Source: Sedimenticola_A sp040506425
GTDB taxonomy: Bacteria > Pseudomonadota > Gammaproteobacteria > Chromatiales > Chromatiaceae
Length of the DNA: 64,000 nt
Reading direction: 5' to 3'
NCBI GenBank assembly: GCA_965224515.1
Contig: OZ245051.1
Span: 1,488,001 to 1,552,000 of the forward strand
The notes beneath the pieces were generated by a model, which ran no database searches, was not told where the DNA came from, and was given only the letters and a program-made list of their open reading frames with translations. A program made the translations under genes and the position numbers. Numbering within the stretch: position 1 is the stretch's first letter; each line of letters starts with the position of its first letter. Of the stretch, positions 1 through 8,998 are shown one piece after another.

Positions 1-585
1 CCTCTACAACCGTTGGCTTCTCGAAGAAATAGCCCTGAAAAAGATCGAAGCCCATGTCGTGCAGCAGGCGGTACTCGTTGACGGTTTCCACCTTCTCGGC
101 CAGCAGTTTGAGCTTGTGCTCACGGAGAACCTGGATTTTGTTTTCGAGGTTTGCCAGTTCCACCAGGGGCACCTCGACCTTGATGATATCCACAATTGGA
201 AGTAGCGGGTCCCACTTCTCTTCGAATGCGAAGTCGTCCAGGGCGAGGGTATAGCCCTCATCCGAAAGTGCCTGGCAGCAGGCGATCAGCTGATTATCGA
301 CGGGAATGTCTTCGAGTATCTCCAGCACGATGCGGGATCTGTCGAAAGGTATGGGAGGGTCTTCAACGATAAAGTTCCGGGTGAGGTTGATGAATGCCCT
401 GGCGTTGCCCACCATGCGCTCCAGTCCGATCTCTGCGAAGCTGTTGAGTATGACCAGTGAAGAGGCGCGGTCGCCATCGAGAGATTCGGCGGAACGCCCC
501 TGGTTATCCCTGTAGAGCAGTTCATAGGCGTAAACCTGCATGCTGCGGTCAAAAATCGCTTGTCTGCCGATGAAAAAGCTTTCCA
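1..585 (-). CDS. EAL/HDOD-domain signalling protein, 3' end outside window
   Basis: This gene runs off the left edge, so only its first 195 residues are visible. They start MESFFIGRQAIF and read as the EAL half of a YuxH/CdgJ-type EAL-HDOD protein. Landmarks are YELLYR near residue 22 (the ExLxR-type motif), INLTR, IVLEILED, LALDDFAF, IIKVEVP and LAEKVE. The HDOD half would lie outside the window. In this family the EAL domain is often catalytically inactive and acts in motility or biofilm control, so c-di-GMP hydrolysis should not be assumed. The ATG at 585 fits the family start. It shares its strand with rpmG/rpmB, but a terminator-like hairpin lies between them, so it is probably a separate unit. 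Confidence 0.85.
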
Positions 586-654
586 TATTCCCCGCCGTTG
601 AATTGGCTTGTTTTCTTTTAGTGTAGTTGGCGGGGTGCAGGTTTTCCGAGACAC

Positions 655-682
655 AAAAAAACCCGCCATGGGGCGGGCTTTC
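655..682 (-). terminator. Rho-independent terminator after rpmBG
   Basis: A CCCGCC/GGCGGG stem around CATG is followed, on the minus strand, by seven T residues. It lies about 25 bp past the rpmG stop codon and ends the L28-L33 transcript before the EAL/HDOD gene. Confidence 0.8.
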
Positions 683-705
683 TCGCGATAAGGCTGCAGA
701 AGATC

Positions 706-861
706 CTATTTGATCTTCGATTCCTTATACATCACATGCTTGCGAACTTTGGGATCAAATTTCTTGATCTCCATCTTTCCAGGCATATTACGCTTGTTTT
801 TGGTGGTGGTGTAGAAGTGACCGGTACCGGCACTTGAAACGAGTTTGATTTTATCACGCAT
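706..861 (-). CDS. rpmG: 50S ribosomal protein L33
   Basis: This 51-residue protein starts MRDKIKLVSSAGTGHFYTT and ends YKESKIK. It is a full-length L33, a structural protein of the large ribosomal subunit near the E site. The usual zinc-ribbon cysteines are absent, so it is the zinc-independent form that works without bound Zn. Its start lies 12 bp after the rpmB stop, the conserved rpmB-rpmG order in proteobacteria, so both are surely on one transcript ended by the hairpin at 655-682. No oddities are visible. Confidence 0.97.
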   Translation of the reverse strand: MRDKIKLVSSAGTGHFYTTTKNKRNMPGKMEIKKFDPKVRKHVMYKESKIK

Positions 862-873
862 GGCCCTGTCTCC

Positions 874-1110
874 TTAGACCTTTTCGCCACGGGCACGCAT
901 TTCGGCCAGAACCGTGTCGATACCCTTCTTGTCAATAATACGCATGCCGTTGGAAGATACGCGCAGGCGTACCCAGCGATTCTCGCTCTCCACCCAGAAG
1001 CGGTGGCTGTGGAGATTGGGCAGAAAACGGCGCCGTGTCTTGTTGTGGGCGTGGGATACGTTGTTCCCGGTCACCGGACGTTTGCCTGTAACCTGGCATA
1101 CTTTGGACAT
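874..1110 (-). CDS. rpmB: 50S ribosomal protein L28
   Basis: This 78-residue protein starts MSKVCQVTGKRPVTGNNVSHA and carries the conserved NKTRRRFLPNL segment of L28. Length matches the family exactly. It is a structural component of the 50S subunit. It is the first gene of the rpmB-rpmG pair. The radC gene upstream is on the same strand, as in E. coli and Pseudomonas, but 138 bp separate them, which leaves room for a promoter of its own. Confidence 0.98.
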   Translation of the reverse strand: MSKVCQVTGKRPVTGNNVSHAHNKTRRRFLPNLHSHRFWVESENRWVRLRVSSNGMRIIDKKGIDTVLAEMRARGEKV

Positions 1111-1248
1111 TGTTCAATCCTCAGAAATCTCTGTCTGGATCGTCCCCAGGGGCGATCCTGAAAAACTGTTTATTGCCCTTAGTGGGCGAAAGAGGCGGAT
1201 TTATATCAGAAACGGAGGTCGGGTGGCAAGTTTTTCTGCTGAAAAATT

Positions 1249-1923
1249 TCACAATATGCCCATTTCCGCCAGTGAACTCGATTTCCCGGCTCCCACGATA
1301 ATGTGGTCGATAACCCTGGTGCCAACCAGTTCCAGGGCTTTTTTCAGCTGTTCTGTTATCAACTCGTCCGCACGGCTGGGCTCTGATACGCCTGACGGAT
1401 GATTGTGGGCAATGATGAGTGCGGCAGCGTTGTGTGCCAGGGCGCGTTTAACCACCTCCCTGGGATGGACGCTGGCGCCATCTATGGTGCCGTGGAACAG
1501 CTCTTCGTATTCGATGATCCTGTGCCGGGTGTCGAGAAACAGGCAGGCAAAAACCTCGTGAGGATAACTGCGCAGCCGCGCTTCCAGGTAGCGGCGGGTC
1601 TCGATGGGGTTCGTCAGGGCGTCACCACGGTTCAGTTCTTCACGCAGGTAGCGCCTGCCCATTTCGAGTACCGCCTGGAGCTGTGCGAACTTGGCGCTGC
1701 CGAGCCCGTTGCTGCGGCAGAAACGCTCGTGATCCGCTTCGAGCAGGGGGTAGAGGCCGCGGTACTCTATCAGCAGATCCCTGGCCAGGTCGACGGCGCT
1801 TTTTCCCCTCACGCCGGTGCGCAGAAATATAGCCAGCAGTTCGGCGTCGGAGAGTGCGCCGGCTCCGCGGGCAATGAGCTTCTCCCTTGGTCTCTCCTCG
1901 CTGGGCCAGTCGGTAATGGCCAT
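1249..1923 (-). CDS. radC: RadC/YicR family JAB-domain protein
   Basis: This 224-residue protein has an N-terminal UPF0758/HhH region (WPSEERPREKL, LSDAELLAIFLRTG) and a C-terminal JAB/MPN domain. The JAMM-like metal motif is visible as HNHPSGVSEPSRAD, with the upstream Glu in the segment around FHGTIDGASVHPREVV. The family was once named for DNA repair, but that role in E. coli was withdrawn and its real function is unknown. It lies upstream of rpmB on the same strand, a conserved neighbourhood. It is divergent from coaBC, with 225 bp of shared upstream DNA. Family assignment is firm; function is not. Confidence 0.93.
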   Translation of the reverse strand: MAITDWPSEERPREKLIARGAGALSDAELLAIFLRTGVRGKSAVDLARDLLIEYRGLYPLLEADHERFCRSNGLGSAKFAQLQAVLEMGRRYLREELNRGDALTNPIETRRYLEARLRSYPHEVFACLFLDTRHRIIEYEELFHGTIDGASVHPREVVKRALAHNAAALIIAHNHPSGVSEPSRADELITEQLKKALELVGTRVIDHIIVGAGKSSSLAEMGIL

Positions 1924-2148
1924 TCAGTCTCCCTGGGAATAAAAGTCCTGTTCAGGTAGAGATTAATACATGAGCCTCCGGGTGGCCAGCAGGGAAGTCA
2001 ATTCCCCATGTTGTGGGTGCCTGGTGGAGTATTTACAGTGGTTTCGTTGATAGTGAATGGTAACTTACATTGCGGGAGGTGAGAGTAATCCCTTCCCGCT
2101 CATTCGGTATTCGGGTAATCTGCGCTTAAAAACAGTAACTATCTAATT

Positions 2149-3375
2149 ATGGGATCTATGTCTGAACTGATTGGCAAACGGATACTGCTCGGTGTCACCG
2201 GGGGTATTGCTGCTTACAAGTCGGCGGAGCTGGTACGGCTGCTGATCAGGGCGGGTGCCGAGGTGCGGGTGGTGATGACACCTGCCGCCGGACATTTTAT
2301 TACACCTATGACCCTGCAGGCGCTTTCCGGGCACCCTGTCAGGGAGTCGCTGTTCGATGAGGCCCACGAGGCCGCCATGGGGCATATCGAGCTGGCCCGC
2401 TGGGCTGACCTGATTCTGGTGGCCCCTGCCAGTGCCGATTTCATGGCGCGCATGGCAGGCGGCATGGCCAACGATCTCCTTTCGACCCTCGTTCTGGCGG
2501 CCCGCTCACCCGTTGCGCTGGCGCCGGCAATGAATCAGGCGATGTGGCTGAACCCTGCTACCTTGGATAACGCGCGCCTTCTCGCCGGTCGTGGTGTGAT
2601 GCTTTGGGGGCCTGCAGAAGGTGACCAGGCCTGCGGGGATTGCGGTCCGGGTCGCATGCTGGAGCCTGATGATCTTCTGCGCCATGCTGTTCAGGTTTTG
2701 GGTAATGGGCCGCTCAGCGGGGTGAAGGTGCTGTTGACTGCCGGCCCTACCCGGGAGCCGATAGACCCGGTCAGATATATCGGGAACAGGAGCTCCGGGA
2801 AAATGGGCTTCGCCCTGGCTTCCGCCTTCCTTGCCGCGGGAGCAGAGGTTGATCTCGTCACCGGGCCGGTGGCCCTTGAGACCCCGCCAGGGGCGGTTCG
2901 TACAGATGTCGAGACGGCCCTGGATATGAAGTCGGCGGTGATGGAGCGGGTGGGGGAGAGTGATATCTTTGTAGCCTGTGCCGCGGTTGCCGATTACCGG
3001 CCAGAGGTGTCAACCGACAAAAAAATAAAGAAAGAGCATGAAGCGCTGTCCGTGGAACTGATCCGCAATCCCGATATTCTTGCTGCTGTGGCTGCACTGC
3101 CCGATGGGCCGTTTACAGTAGGTTTTGCAGCGGAGACTCATGACGTGGAGAGCTATGCGGAGTCCAAGCGCCGGAAAAAAGGATTGGATATGATCGCCGC
3201 CAATCATGTCGGTGGTGCAGAGGGTGGATTCGAACGGGATGAAAATTCTCTGACGGTGCTTTGGGATGGGGGCTGCCGGGAACTGGAATTGACCGGAAAG
3301 GGGCAGCTTGGAAGACAACTGGTGGTGTTGATCGCGGAACATTATGCAAAAACAAATACAACTGAAAATTCTTGA
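2149..3375 (+). CDS. coaBC: Bifunctional phosphopantothenoylcysteine decarboxylase/phosphopantothenate-cysteine ligase
   Basis: This 408-residue enzyme joins cysteine to 4'-phosphopantothenate (CoaB) and decarboxylates the product (CoaC), two steps of coenzyme A synthesis. The N-terminal flavoprotein half starts LIGKRILLGVTGGIAAYKS and has the PASADFMARMAGGMANDL and PAMNQAMW segments. The C-terminal CoaB half begins near residue 190 (KVLLTAGPTREPIDPVRYIGNRSSGKMG). Two ATGs are possible, 2149 and 2158; the second (MSELIGKR) fits the family N-terminus equally well. It overlaps dut by 32 bp, the standard coaBC-dut arrangement, and heads a five-gene run to slmA. Confidence 0.97.
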   Translation: MGSMSELIGKRILLGVTGGIAAYKSAELVRLLIRAGAEVRVVMTPAAGHFITPMTLQALSGHPVRESLFDEAHEAAMGHIELARWADLILVAPASADFMARMAGGMANDLLSTLVLAARSPVALAPAMNQAMWLNPATLDNARLLAGRGVMLWGPAEGDQACGDCGPGRMLEPDDLLRHAVQVLGNGPLSGVKVLLTAGPTREPIDPVRYIGNRSSGKMGFALASAFLAAGAEVDLVTGPVALETPPGAVRTDVETALDMKSAVMERVGESDIFVACAAVADYRPEVSTDKKIKKEHEALSVELIRNPDILAAVAALPDGPFTVGFAAETHDVESYAESKRRKKGLDMIAANHVGGAEGGFERDENSLTVLWDGGCRELELTGKGQLGRQLVVLIAEHYAKTNTTENS

Positions 3376-3802
3376 TAATCGGCTGGGCAACGAGTTTCCT
3401 CTGCCCGACTATGCTACAGACGGGGCTGCCGGAATGGATCTCAGGGCAATGTTGAATCAGGCCGTGGAGCTGCAGCCTGGGGATACCCAGCTGATCCCCA
3501 CTGGAATGGCCATTCACATTGAAGATCCGCACCTTGCGGCTGTGATTCTGCCAAGGTCGGGGCTGGGGCATAAACACGGCATTGTTCTGGGTAACCTGGT
3601 CGGGTTGATCGATTCCGACTACCAGGGACAGTTGTTTGTATCTTGCTGGAATCGTGGCAGTGCCTCGTTCAGGATCGAGGTGGGTGAGCGGATCGCCCAG
3701 CTGGTTATTGTTCCGGTGGTCAAGGCGCAATTCGAGATAGTGGATGAGTTTGAGCAGAGCCGGCGTGGTGAGGGTGGTTTTGGTCATTCGGGCCGACACT
3801 GA
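3344..3802 (+). CDS. dut: dUTP diphosphatase
   Basis: This trimeric dUTPase of 152 residues hydrolyses dUTP to dUMP and PPi, keeping uracil out of DNA and supplying dUMP for thymidylate. All conserved motifs are visible: AGMDLRA, PRSGLGHKHGIVLGN, GLIDSDYQG, RIAQLVIVPV and the C-terminal RGEGGFGHSGR arm that closes over the substrate. It aligns end to end with the E. coli protein. Its start lies inside the end of coaBC, so translation is likely coupled. algC follows after 29 bp. Confidence 0.98.
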   Translation: MQKQIQLKILDNRLGNEFPLPDYATDGAAGMDLRAMLNQAVELQPGDTQLIPTGMAIHIEDPHLAAVILPRSGLGHKHGIVLGNLVGLIDSDYQGQLFVSCWNRGSASFRIEVGERIAQLVIVPVVKAQFEIVDEFEQSRRGEGGFGHSGRH

Positions 3803-3831
3803 GTATCAGAGCCAGAGCAGGGAATGGGGTC

Positions 3832-6321
3832 ATGAAAATTAAAAAGTCCGAATCTGCGGCCAAGGCAAAACCCGCCGGTGTTGTGAGCGTAGGCGGATTG
3901 GTGATGCAAACCATCATAGGGGCTGTTGTTGTGTTGGTTTTGGCGGCCGGTGCAATTGTCTTTCTTCAGGGTAAGGCCGAGAAGAGTGTAGATACCCAGG
4001 GGTTGCGTTCTACTGCCGAGATGCTTGCGGGACGCCTTGGCGACACTCTGACTCAGAGAGTGACTGTAGCCTCGGGTTTTGTTCAGGACGATTACCTGGT
4101 TGGCTTGATGAGAAGAGAGAGCTGGGGTGGTGTGCGCGAGCAGGAAAATCTGCTGCGCAGACTGCTGCCCTCGTTGCGCGATGTTCATTTCCTACCCCTT
4201 GAGGCGGATGAGAAGGATGGCGGTTCGAGCCTGCCGCTGGGCTTCGCAGCCCTGGCCCAGGTCAATGCGGTTGAGAAGAGTGGCCAGGTTCAGCCTGCAG
4301 AGATGCATCAGTACGGCAGTGAAAAGCAGAATATTGCCGTGGCCCTGCCAATCAGGGAGGAGCTTGACTCGCCTATGGTGGGTGTTGCCCATTTGACCTT
4401 TTCTCCCCAGGTTCTTGAGCAGGCTTTTCTGGGTGTCGCTCAGCTTGACGGCAAACTGGAGATACAGCAGATGGCTGGTCAAAGCACGCTGGTCCTGCAG
4501 GCTGGGGGTGAGTCAGGCAACAAGACCCCTGATGGAACACTCCCCGTGGCGGGAACCATCTGGCAGGTCGCCTACTGGAGTAACCCGCCAGCCGCCGGAC
4601 CTACACTGCTTTTCCTGGTCGTGTTGGGAGTGGCGGCGCTGCTCATAGGTCTGGCCCTGGTACTACTCTCGCTCAGGCTGACCCGTGCACTGAAGGCAGA
4701 TAAAGCGTTGATAGCTGACCTGGTGTCCACAATTGGAGAGGTGCGCATGGGGCGTCTGCCCAGCGCCAGGCTGGCGGATGTCGATGATGTAATCAAGATG
4801 ATTGCCCGTGCAAAACCGGCATCCACTGCAACGACAAATGCCGTTGCTGCAGCACCTGCCGGTGCAGCACAGGAAGATGAGTTTGAGCTTGATGACAGCC
4901 TGGTTACCGATTCGGTAATGGCGCAGGCGGCCCCGGTCGCGGCTGGTGGCAGCCTGCCGAAAAGTATTTTTCTTGCCTATGACATTCGTGGTGTGGTGGG
5001 GGAGACACTGACCCCTGACGTGGTTTTCGAACTGGGCCGAGCAATCGGCAGTGAGGCCTATGACCGGGGACAGCAGACCGTAATAGTGGGCAGGGATGGC
5101 CGTGACTCGGGCGAGGAGTTGAGCGAAGCGCTCTGCAGGGGCCTGATGGACAGCGGTCGAGATGTGGTGCGAATTGGCGTGGTACCGACACCGCTGCTCT
5201 ACTTCGCCACCCATTTTCTTGGCAGCAACACCGGTGTAATGATCACAGGCAGCCATAATCCTGTTGAATACAACGGGCTCAAGATTGTCGTTGGAGGCGA
5301 GGCCCTTGAGGGTGACTCCATCCAGGCACTTGGACAGCGGATCGAGAGTGGAAACCTGCTTCAGGGCAATGGAATGGAGCAGGAACAGGAGCTGATCCAG
5401 GACTACATCGCCAGGGTTACAGAGGATGTGCAGCTTGCACGTCCACTGAAAGTGGTTGTCGATTCCGGTAACGGCAGTGCCGGGCTGGTGGCTCCGGATC
5501 TGCTGCGCGCCCTGGGGTGCGATGTGATCGAACTGTTCAGTGAGATCGACGGCAGCTTTCCGAATCACCATCCGGATCCGAGCAAGCCGGAGAATCTGCA
5601 AACCCTCATCACCATGGTGCGTGAGCGCAAGGCGGATATCGGTGTTGCATTCGATGGCGACGGTGATCGGCTGGGTGTGGTTGACAGTGACGGCAAGATT
5701 ATTTGGCCTGATCGTCTGCTGATGCTGTTTGCCCGTGATGTGCTGGCGCGCCAGCCCGGCTCTGACGTTATATTCGATGTTAAATCCACCCGCCACCTGG
5801 CCACCGAGGTGCTGGGCTATGGCGGCAGGCCGATCATGTGGAAAACAGGACACTCCCCGATCAAGGCGAAGATGAAGGAGACGGGTGCCCTGCTGGCAGG
5901 TGAGATGAGTGGGCATATTTTCTTCAGAGAGCGCTGGTACGGCTTCGATGATGGGGTATACTCCTGCGCCCGTTTGCTGGAGATCCTCTCCACCGAACCC
6001 CTGTCATCTGCCGAGGTCTTTGCGGAGCTGCCCGAGAGCGTTTCCACGCCGGAATTGCAGATGGAGATTTCGCGGGAAAAAGGTGCCGGGCTGTTGGCAG
6101 ACATGGCGGATCAGACGCCTTTCCCGGATGCCAAGCTGGTCACCATGGATGGTGTGCGGGCAGAGTTCAGGGACGGCTGGGGCCTGGTGCGGCTCTCCAA
6201 TACAACGCCTTCGATGGTGTTTCGGTTTGAGGCCGACAGCCAGGAGGTGCTTGAGAAGATTCAGGGTATGTTCCGTGAGCGCCTGCTGGCGCTTGATCCC
6301 GCCCTGGCACTGCCGTTCTGA
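3832..6321 (+). CDS. algC: Membrane-anchored phosphomannomutase/phosphoglucomutase (long AlgC form)
   Basis: This 829-residue protein is far longer than the roughly 460-residue catalytic AlgC. Residues about 20-46 form a membrane helix (LVMQTIIGAVVVLVLAAGAIVFL). A probable periplasmic domain of about 200 residues follows, then a second helix (TLLFLVVLGVAALLIGLALVLLSL) and an Ala-rich linker. The mutase starts near residue 375 (SIFLAYDIRGVVG). Catalytic elements are intact: phosphoserine loop TGSHNP, metal loop DGDGDR, sugar-binding GEMSGH and phosphate-binding RLSNTTP. The enzyme converts 6-phospho to 1-phospho mannose or glucose for exopolysaccharide and LPS. Similar long forms are known in Pseudomonas relatives. 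It sits in the coaBC-dut-algC-argB run. Confidence 0.94.
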   Translation: MKIKKSESAAKAKPAGVVSVGGLVMQTIIGAVVVLVLAAGAIVFLQGKAEKSVDTQGLRSTAEMLAGRLGDTLTQRVTVASGFVQDDYLVGLMRRESWGGVREQENLLRRLLPSLRDVHFLPLEADEKDGGSSLPLGFAALAQVNAVEKSGQVQPAEMHQYGSEKQNIAVALPIREELDSPMVGVAHLTFSPQVLEQAFLGVAQLDGKLEIQQMAGQSTLVLQAGGESGNKTPDGTLPVAGTIWQVAYWSNPPAAGPTLLFLVVLGVAALLIGLALVLLSLRLTRALKADKALIADLVSTIGEVRMGRLPSARLADVDDVIKMIARAKPASTATTNAVAAAPAGAAQEDEFELDDSLVTDSVMAQAAPVAAGGSLPKSIFLAYDIRGVVGETLTPDVVFELGRAIGSEAYDRGQQTVIVGRDGRDSGEELSEALCRGLMDSGRDVVRIGVVPTPLLYFATHFLGSNTGVMITGSHNPVEYNGLKIVVGGEALEGDSIQALGQRIESGNLLQGNGMEQEQELIQDYIARVTEDVQLARPLKVVVDSGNGSAGLVAPDLLRALGCDVIELFSEIDGSFPNHHPDPSKPENLQTLITMVRERKADIGVAFDGDGDRLGVVDSDGKIIWPDRLLMLFARDVLARQPGSDVIFDVKSTRHLATEVLGYGGRPIMWKTGHSPIKAKMKETGALLAGEMSGHIFFRERWYGFDDGVYSCARLLEILSTEPLSSAEVFAELPESVSTPELQMEISREKGAGLLADMADQTPFPDAKLVTMDGVRAEFRDGWGLVRLSNTTPSMVFRFEADSQEVLEKIQGMFRERLLALDPALALPF

Positions 6322-6408
6322 CCTGGGTATCGATCACCGTATTACCTGGTGCCGTTTTAGCAGAGGGCACCGGATTTAATGAATAATAAACATTTTAAAG
6401 AGCGAGTT

Positions 6409-7305
6409 ATGAGTCTAACGCCAGAGGCAGCGCACGACGTTGCGCACGTACTCACAGAAGCACTACCTTATATTCAGCGTTTTCGCGGCAAGACCGTTGT
6501 TATCAAGTACGGTGGTAATGCAATGGTGGACGAGGAGCTGAAGAGAGGATTTGCCCGGGACGTGGTGCTGATGAAAACCGTGGGTATCAACCCGGTGGTC
6601 GTACATGGTGGTGGGCCGCAGATCGGCAGTCTCCTTGATCGCCTTGGCAAGGAGAGCGAGTTCGTGCAAGGCATGCGGGTGACCGACCGCGAAACCATGG
6701 ATGTGGTGGAGATGGTACTCGGTGGCCTGGTCAACAAGGAGATTGTGAACCTCATAAATCGTCATGGCGGATCCGCTGTCGGACTGACCGGCAAGGACGG
6801 TGACCTGATTCATGCTCGTAAGATGGTGGTACACAAGACAACACCTGAGATCGAGGTGCCTGAAATCATTGATATTGGTCATGTTGGTGAGGTTGAGAGT
6901 ATCGATACCTCGGTGGTGAATATGCTCACCAAGGGCAACTTTATCCCGGTCATCGCGCCTATCGGTGTGGGACACGATGGTCACTCCTACAATATCAATG
7001 CCGACCTGGTTGCCGGCAAGATCTCCGAGGTGCTGCAGGCTGAGAAGCTGGTGTTGCTGACCAATACCAAGGGACTGCTGGATAAAGAGGATAATCTGCT
7101 CACCGGTCTCAGTACCGAGCGTGTGGACGAGCTGATTGCCAACGGCACCATCTATGGCGGTATGCTGCCCAAGATACGTTGTGCCCTGGAGGCAGTGAAG
7201 GGTGGTGTCAATTCTGCGGTCATTGTTGATGGTCGTGTGCAGCACGCAGTGCTGCTCGAGCTGTTTACAGATGAGGGTATAGGTACTCTCATACGCCGGC
7301 GCTGA
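6409..7305 (+). CDS. argB: Acetylglutamate kinase
   Basis: This enzyme phosphorylates N-acetylglutamate, the second step of arginine synthesis, in the cytoplasm. Amino-acid-kinase motifs are clear: KTVVIKYGGNAM, VVHGGGPQI, LINRHGGSAVGLTGKDG, ESYNINADLVAGK-like SYNINADLVAGKISE and IYGGMLPKIRCALEAVKGGV. I chose the ATG at 6409 (MSLTPEAAHDVAHVL) because it matches the usual N-terminus. An upstream ATG at 6379 adds ten unconserved residues and cannot be excluded. At 298 residues the length is normal. The N-terminal helix present here is typical of the hexameric, arginine-inhibited form, so feedback inhibition is likely (inference). Confidence 0.96.
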   Translation: MSLTPEAAHDVAHVLTEALPYIQRFRGKTVVIKYGGNAMVDEELKRGFARDVVLMKTVGINPVVVHGGGPQIGSLLDRLGKESEFVQGMRVTDRETMDVVEMVLGGLVNKEIVNLINRHGGSAVGLTGKDGDLIHARKMVVHKTTPEIEVPEIIDIGHVGEVESIDTSVVNMLTKGNFIPVIAPIGVGHDGHSYNINADLVAGKISEVLQAEKLVLLTNTKGLLDKEDNLLTGLSTERVDELIANGTIYGGMLPKIRCALEAVKGGVNSAVIVDGRVQHAVLLELFTDEGIGTLIRRR

Positions 7306-7315
7306 GAGCTCTTTC

Positions 7316-7900
7316 ATGAATGGCAAGACACCACGTAAACAGCTGATCCTGGAAGCCCTGGCATCGGAACTCGAGCGCAAGCCCGGTGTGCGCATCACCA
7401 CCGCAAGCCTGGCCCAGGCCTGTGGAATTTCAGAGGCGGCCCTCTATCGTCACTTTGCCAGCAAGGCGAAAATGTTTGAGGGGCTGATCGGGTTTGCTGA
7501 AGAGACGGTTTTCGCCCGTATCAACCAGATTCTCGAAGAGGATAAAAACACCCGCAGCCGATGCGCCAAGGTAATCTACCTGATGCTCGCCTTCTCCGCC
7601 CGTAACCCCGGTATCACGCGGGTTCTGCTGGGTGATGCCCTGGTGGGAGAGACCGAGCGGTTGCATGTCAGGGTAGAGCAGTTCTTCTCTCGACTGGAGA
7701 GCCAGTTCCGCCAGATCCTGCGAGAGGCCCGAATGCGTGAGGGAGGTGACTCCAGTTCTGCTGAGACCGGGGCAGGGTTGATGCTTGCGTTGGTCGAAGG
7801 TCGTATGCACCAGTTCCTGCGAACCCGTTTTCGGGTCTCGCCACTGGATGAGTGGGAAGGTCAATGGGAACTGCTGGACGGGGTGTTGTTCCCAGTCTGA
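7316..7900 (+). CDS. slmA: Nucleoid occlusion factor SlmA
   Basis: This 194-residue TetR-family protein has a helix-turn-helix at about residues 28-52 (RITTASLAQACGISEAALYRHFASKAKMFEGLI). It aligns along its length with E. coli SlmA, including RNPGITRVLLGDAL and REARMREG. SlmA binds specific chromosomal sites and there blocks FtsZ ring assembly over the nucleoid. It starts 10 bp after argB. Its place between the dut and pyrE genes matches dfp-dut-slmA-pyrE in enterics. Being a TetR-fold protein, it could be misread as a drug-response repressor; context argues against that. Confidence 0.93.
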   Translation: MNGKTPRKQLILEALASELERKPGVRITTASLAQACGISEAALYRHFASKAKMFEGLIGFAEETVFARINQILEEDKNTRSRCAKVIYLMLAFSARNPGITRVLLGDALVGETERLHVRVEQFFSRLESQFRQILREARMREGGDSSSAETGAGLMLALVEGRMHQFLRTRFRVSPLDEWEGQWELLDGVLFPV

Positions 7901-7941
7901 CGCTGGCTTTTTGGTGTAGGCGGACCTTACCGGGTGGCCCG

Positions 7942-8937
7942 CTAGGGGCGCTCGGTTACGGTCTTTAGCGACTCGCGAAATCCACCGCGTATATTCCCCA
8001 CCCTTTCCGATGCGCAGAGCTCATCTCCCTTGGGTGAGTTCTTGCACTGCAGGTCCATGAACAGCTCCGAGTGGCTCTCGCCGAGTTTGCGGATGCGTGA
8101 AACTGTCAGCGAGATGTCGTCATCCTTGATTGGAGCGCCGGTCATGATGATGCTGTCGCCGAGCATCTGGATGCGAGTGGTCGCGTTGCTGCGGATATAT
8201 TTCTCCGCCAGCAGCCATGCATTGGCGCACGAGGTCTCGTCCTGGCAGACCACGACCGTCTCAAGCAGGGCGGAGATACGGTCTCTCTCCTTCAGCTTCT
8301 CGTCGCTTTCGCCGTGGAGCTTCTTGAGCGACCTGAAACGGGCGATATCCTGGCCGAATTTTTCCCGGATAATCTCTTTCTTCTGCTCCTCCTTGATGAT
8401 GGAGCGGTAGCCATCCTTGAGCTGTGTTCGGGTGCTCTCAATATCCTTCAGGAGGTTCTTCGGGATCGGCTTGCCCTGTCTCTCCAGGTTGGCGGCGCTA
8501 TTTTGCATTTCGCCGAGCTTGAGCTTCATGCGGCGGATATTGCTTCGGGAAATCTGGATAATCACGTCGATGGCGGCCAGCTTGCCGTTTCTTGCCATCA
8601 TGATGTCATCCTCTGTCCGGAAGGTGCGCAACAGTACGCGGTCCTTGGCCTGCTGCTCCTTGATCAGGCGCTGCTGTTCTGCCCGAAGACGTTTGAGTTC
8701 GCGCTCTTTCTGTATCTCTTCGGGTGTCTTTGCAGCCCCGATTTTTTTGACTTCCATGCCCTGTTTGTCAAGCTCGCTGCGAGCGGACTTTGAGTGTTCC
8801 GCAGGGACCTTGTCAGAGAAATGTACATTGCCCTCGCTGTCGACCCAGCGGTAAAGTTTAGCCGCGCTGCAGTTGCCTGCAATTAAAAACAGCGACAGGA
8901 CAAGTGTGCATATGGCGATGGGTCTTAGTGCTGGCAT
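7942..8937 (-). CDS. DUF4124-domain secreted protein
   Basis: This 331-residue protein has a signal peptide (MPALRPIAICTLVLSLFLIAGNCSAA) and then a DUF4124 domain with the typical KLYRWVDSEGNVHFSDKVPAE. A long charged, predicted helical or coiled-coil stretch follows (residues about 55-220, rich in KERELKRLRAEQQRLIKEQQ). A C-terminal part has four Cys (VVCQDETSCANAW, LQCKNSPKGDELCA) that could form disulfides. DUF4124 is an envelope domain of unknown function common in Gammaproteobacteria. It lies between slmA (convergent) and pyrE (same strand). The specific role is not known. Confidence 0.85.
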   Translation of the reverse strand: MPALRPIAICTLVLSLFLIAGNCSAAKLYRWVDSEGNVHFSDKVPAEHSKSARSELDKQGMEVKKIGAAKTPEEIQKERELKRLRAEQQRLIKEQQAKDRVLLRTFRTEDDIMMARNGKLAAIDVIIQISRSNIRRMKLKLGEMQNSAANLERQGKPIPKNLLKDIESTRTQLKDGYRSIIKEEQKKEIIREKFGQDIARFRSLKKLHGESDEKLKERDRISALLETVVVCQDETSCANAWLLAEKYIRSNATTRIQMLGDSIIMTGAPIKDDDISLTVSRIRKLGESHSELFMDLQCKNSPKGDELCASERVGNIRGGFRESLKTVTERP

Positions 8938-8998
8938 GGGGTTCCGTTGTATTTAAGTTGACTGCATATCCGTGAGTCTCAGTATGGCCGGTTATTAT

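Noticed and set aside
4663..5916. Long minus-strand frame of about 417 codons inside algC
   Set aside because: It lies wholly opposite the conserved mutase sequence, has no family likeness and is rich in the residues expected from antisense reading.
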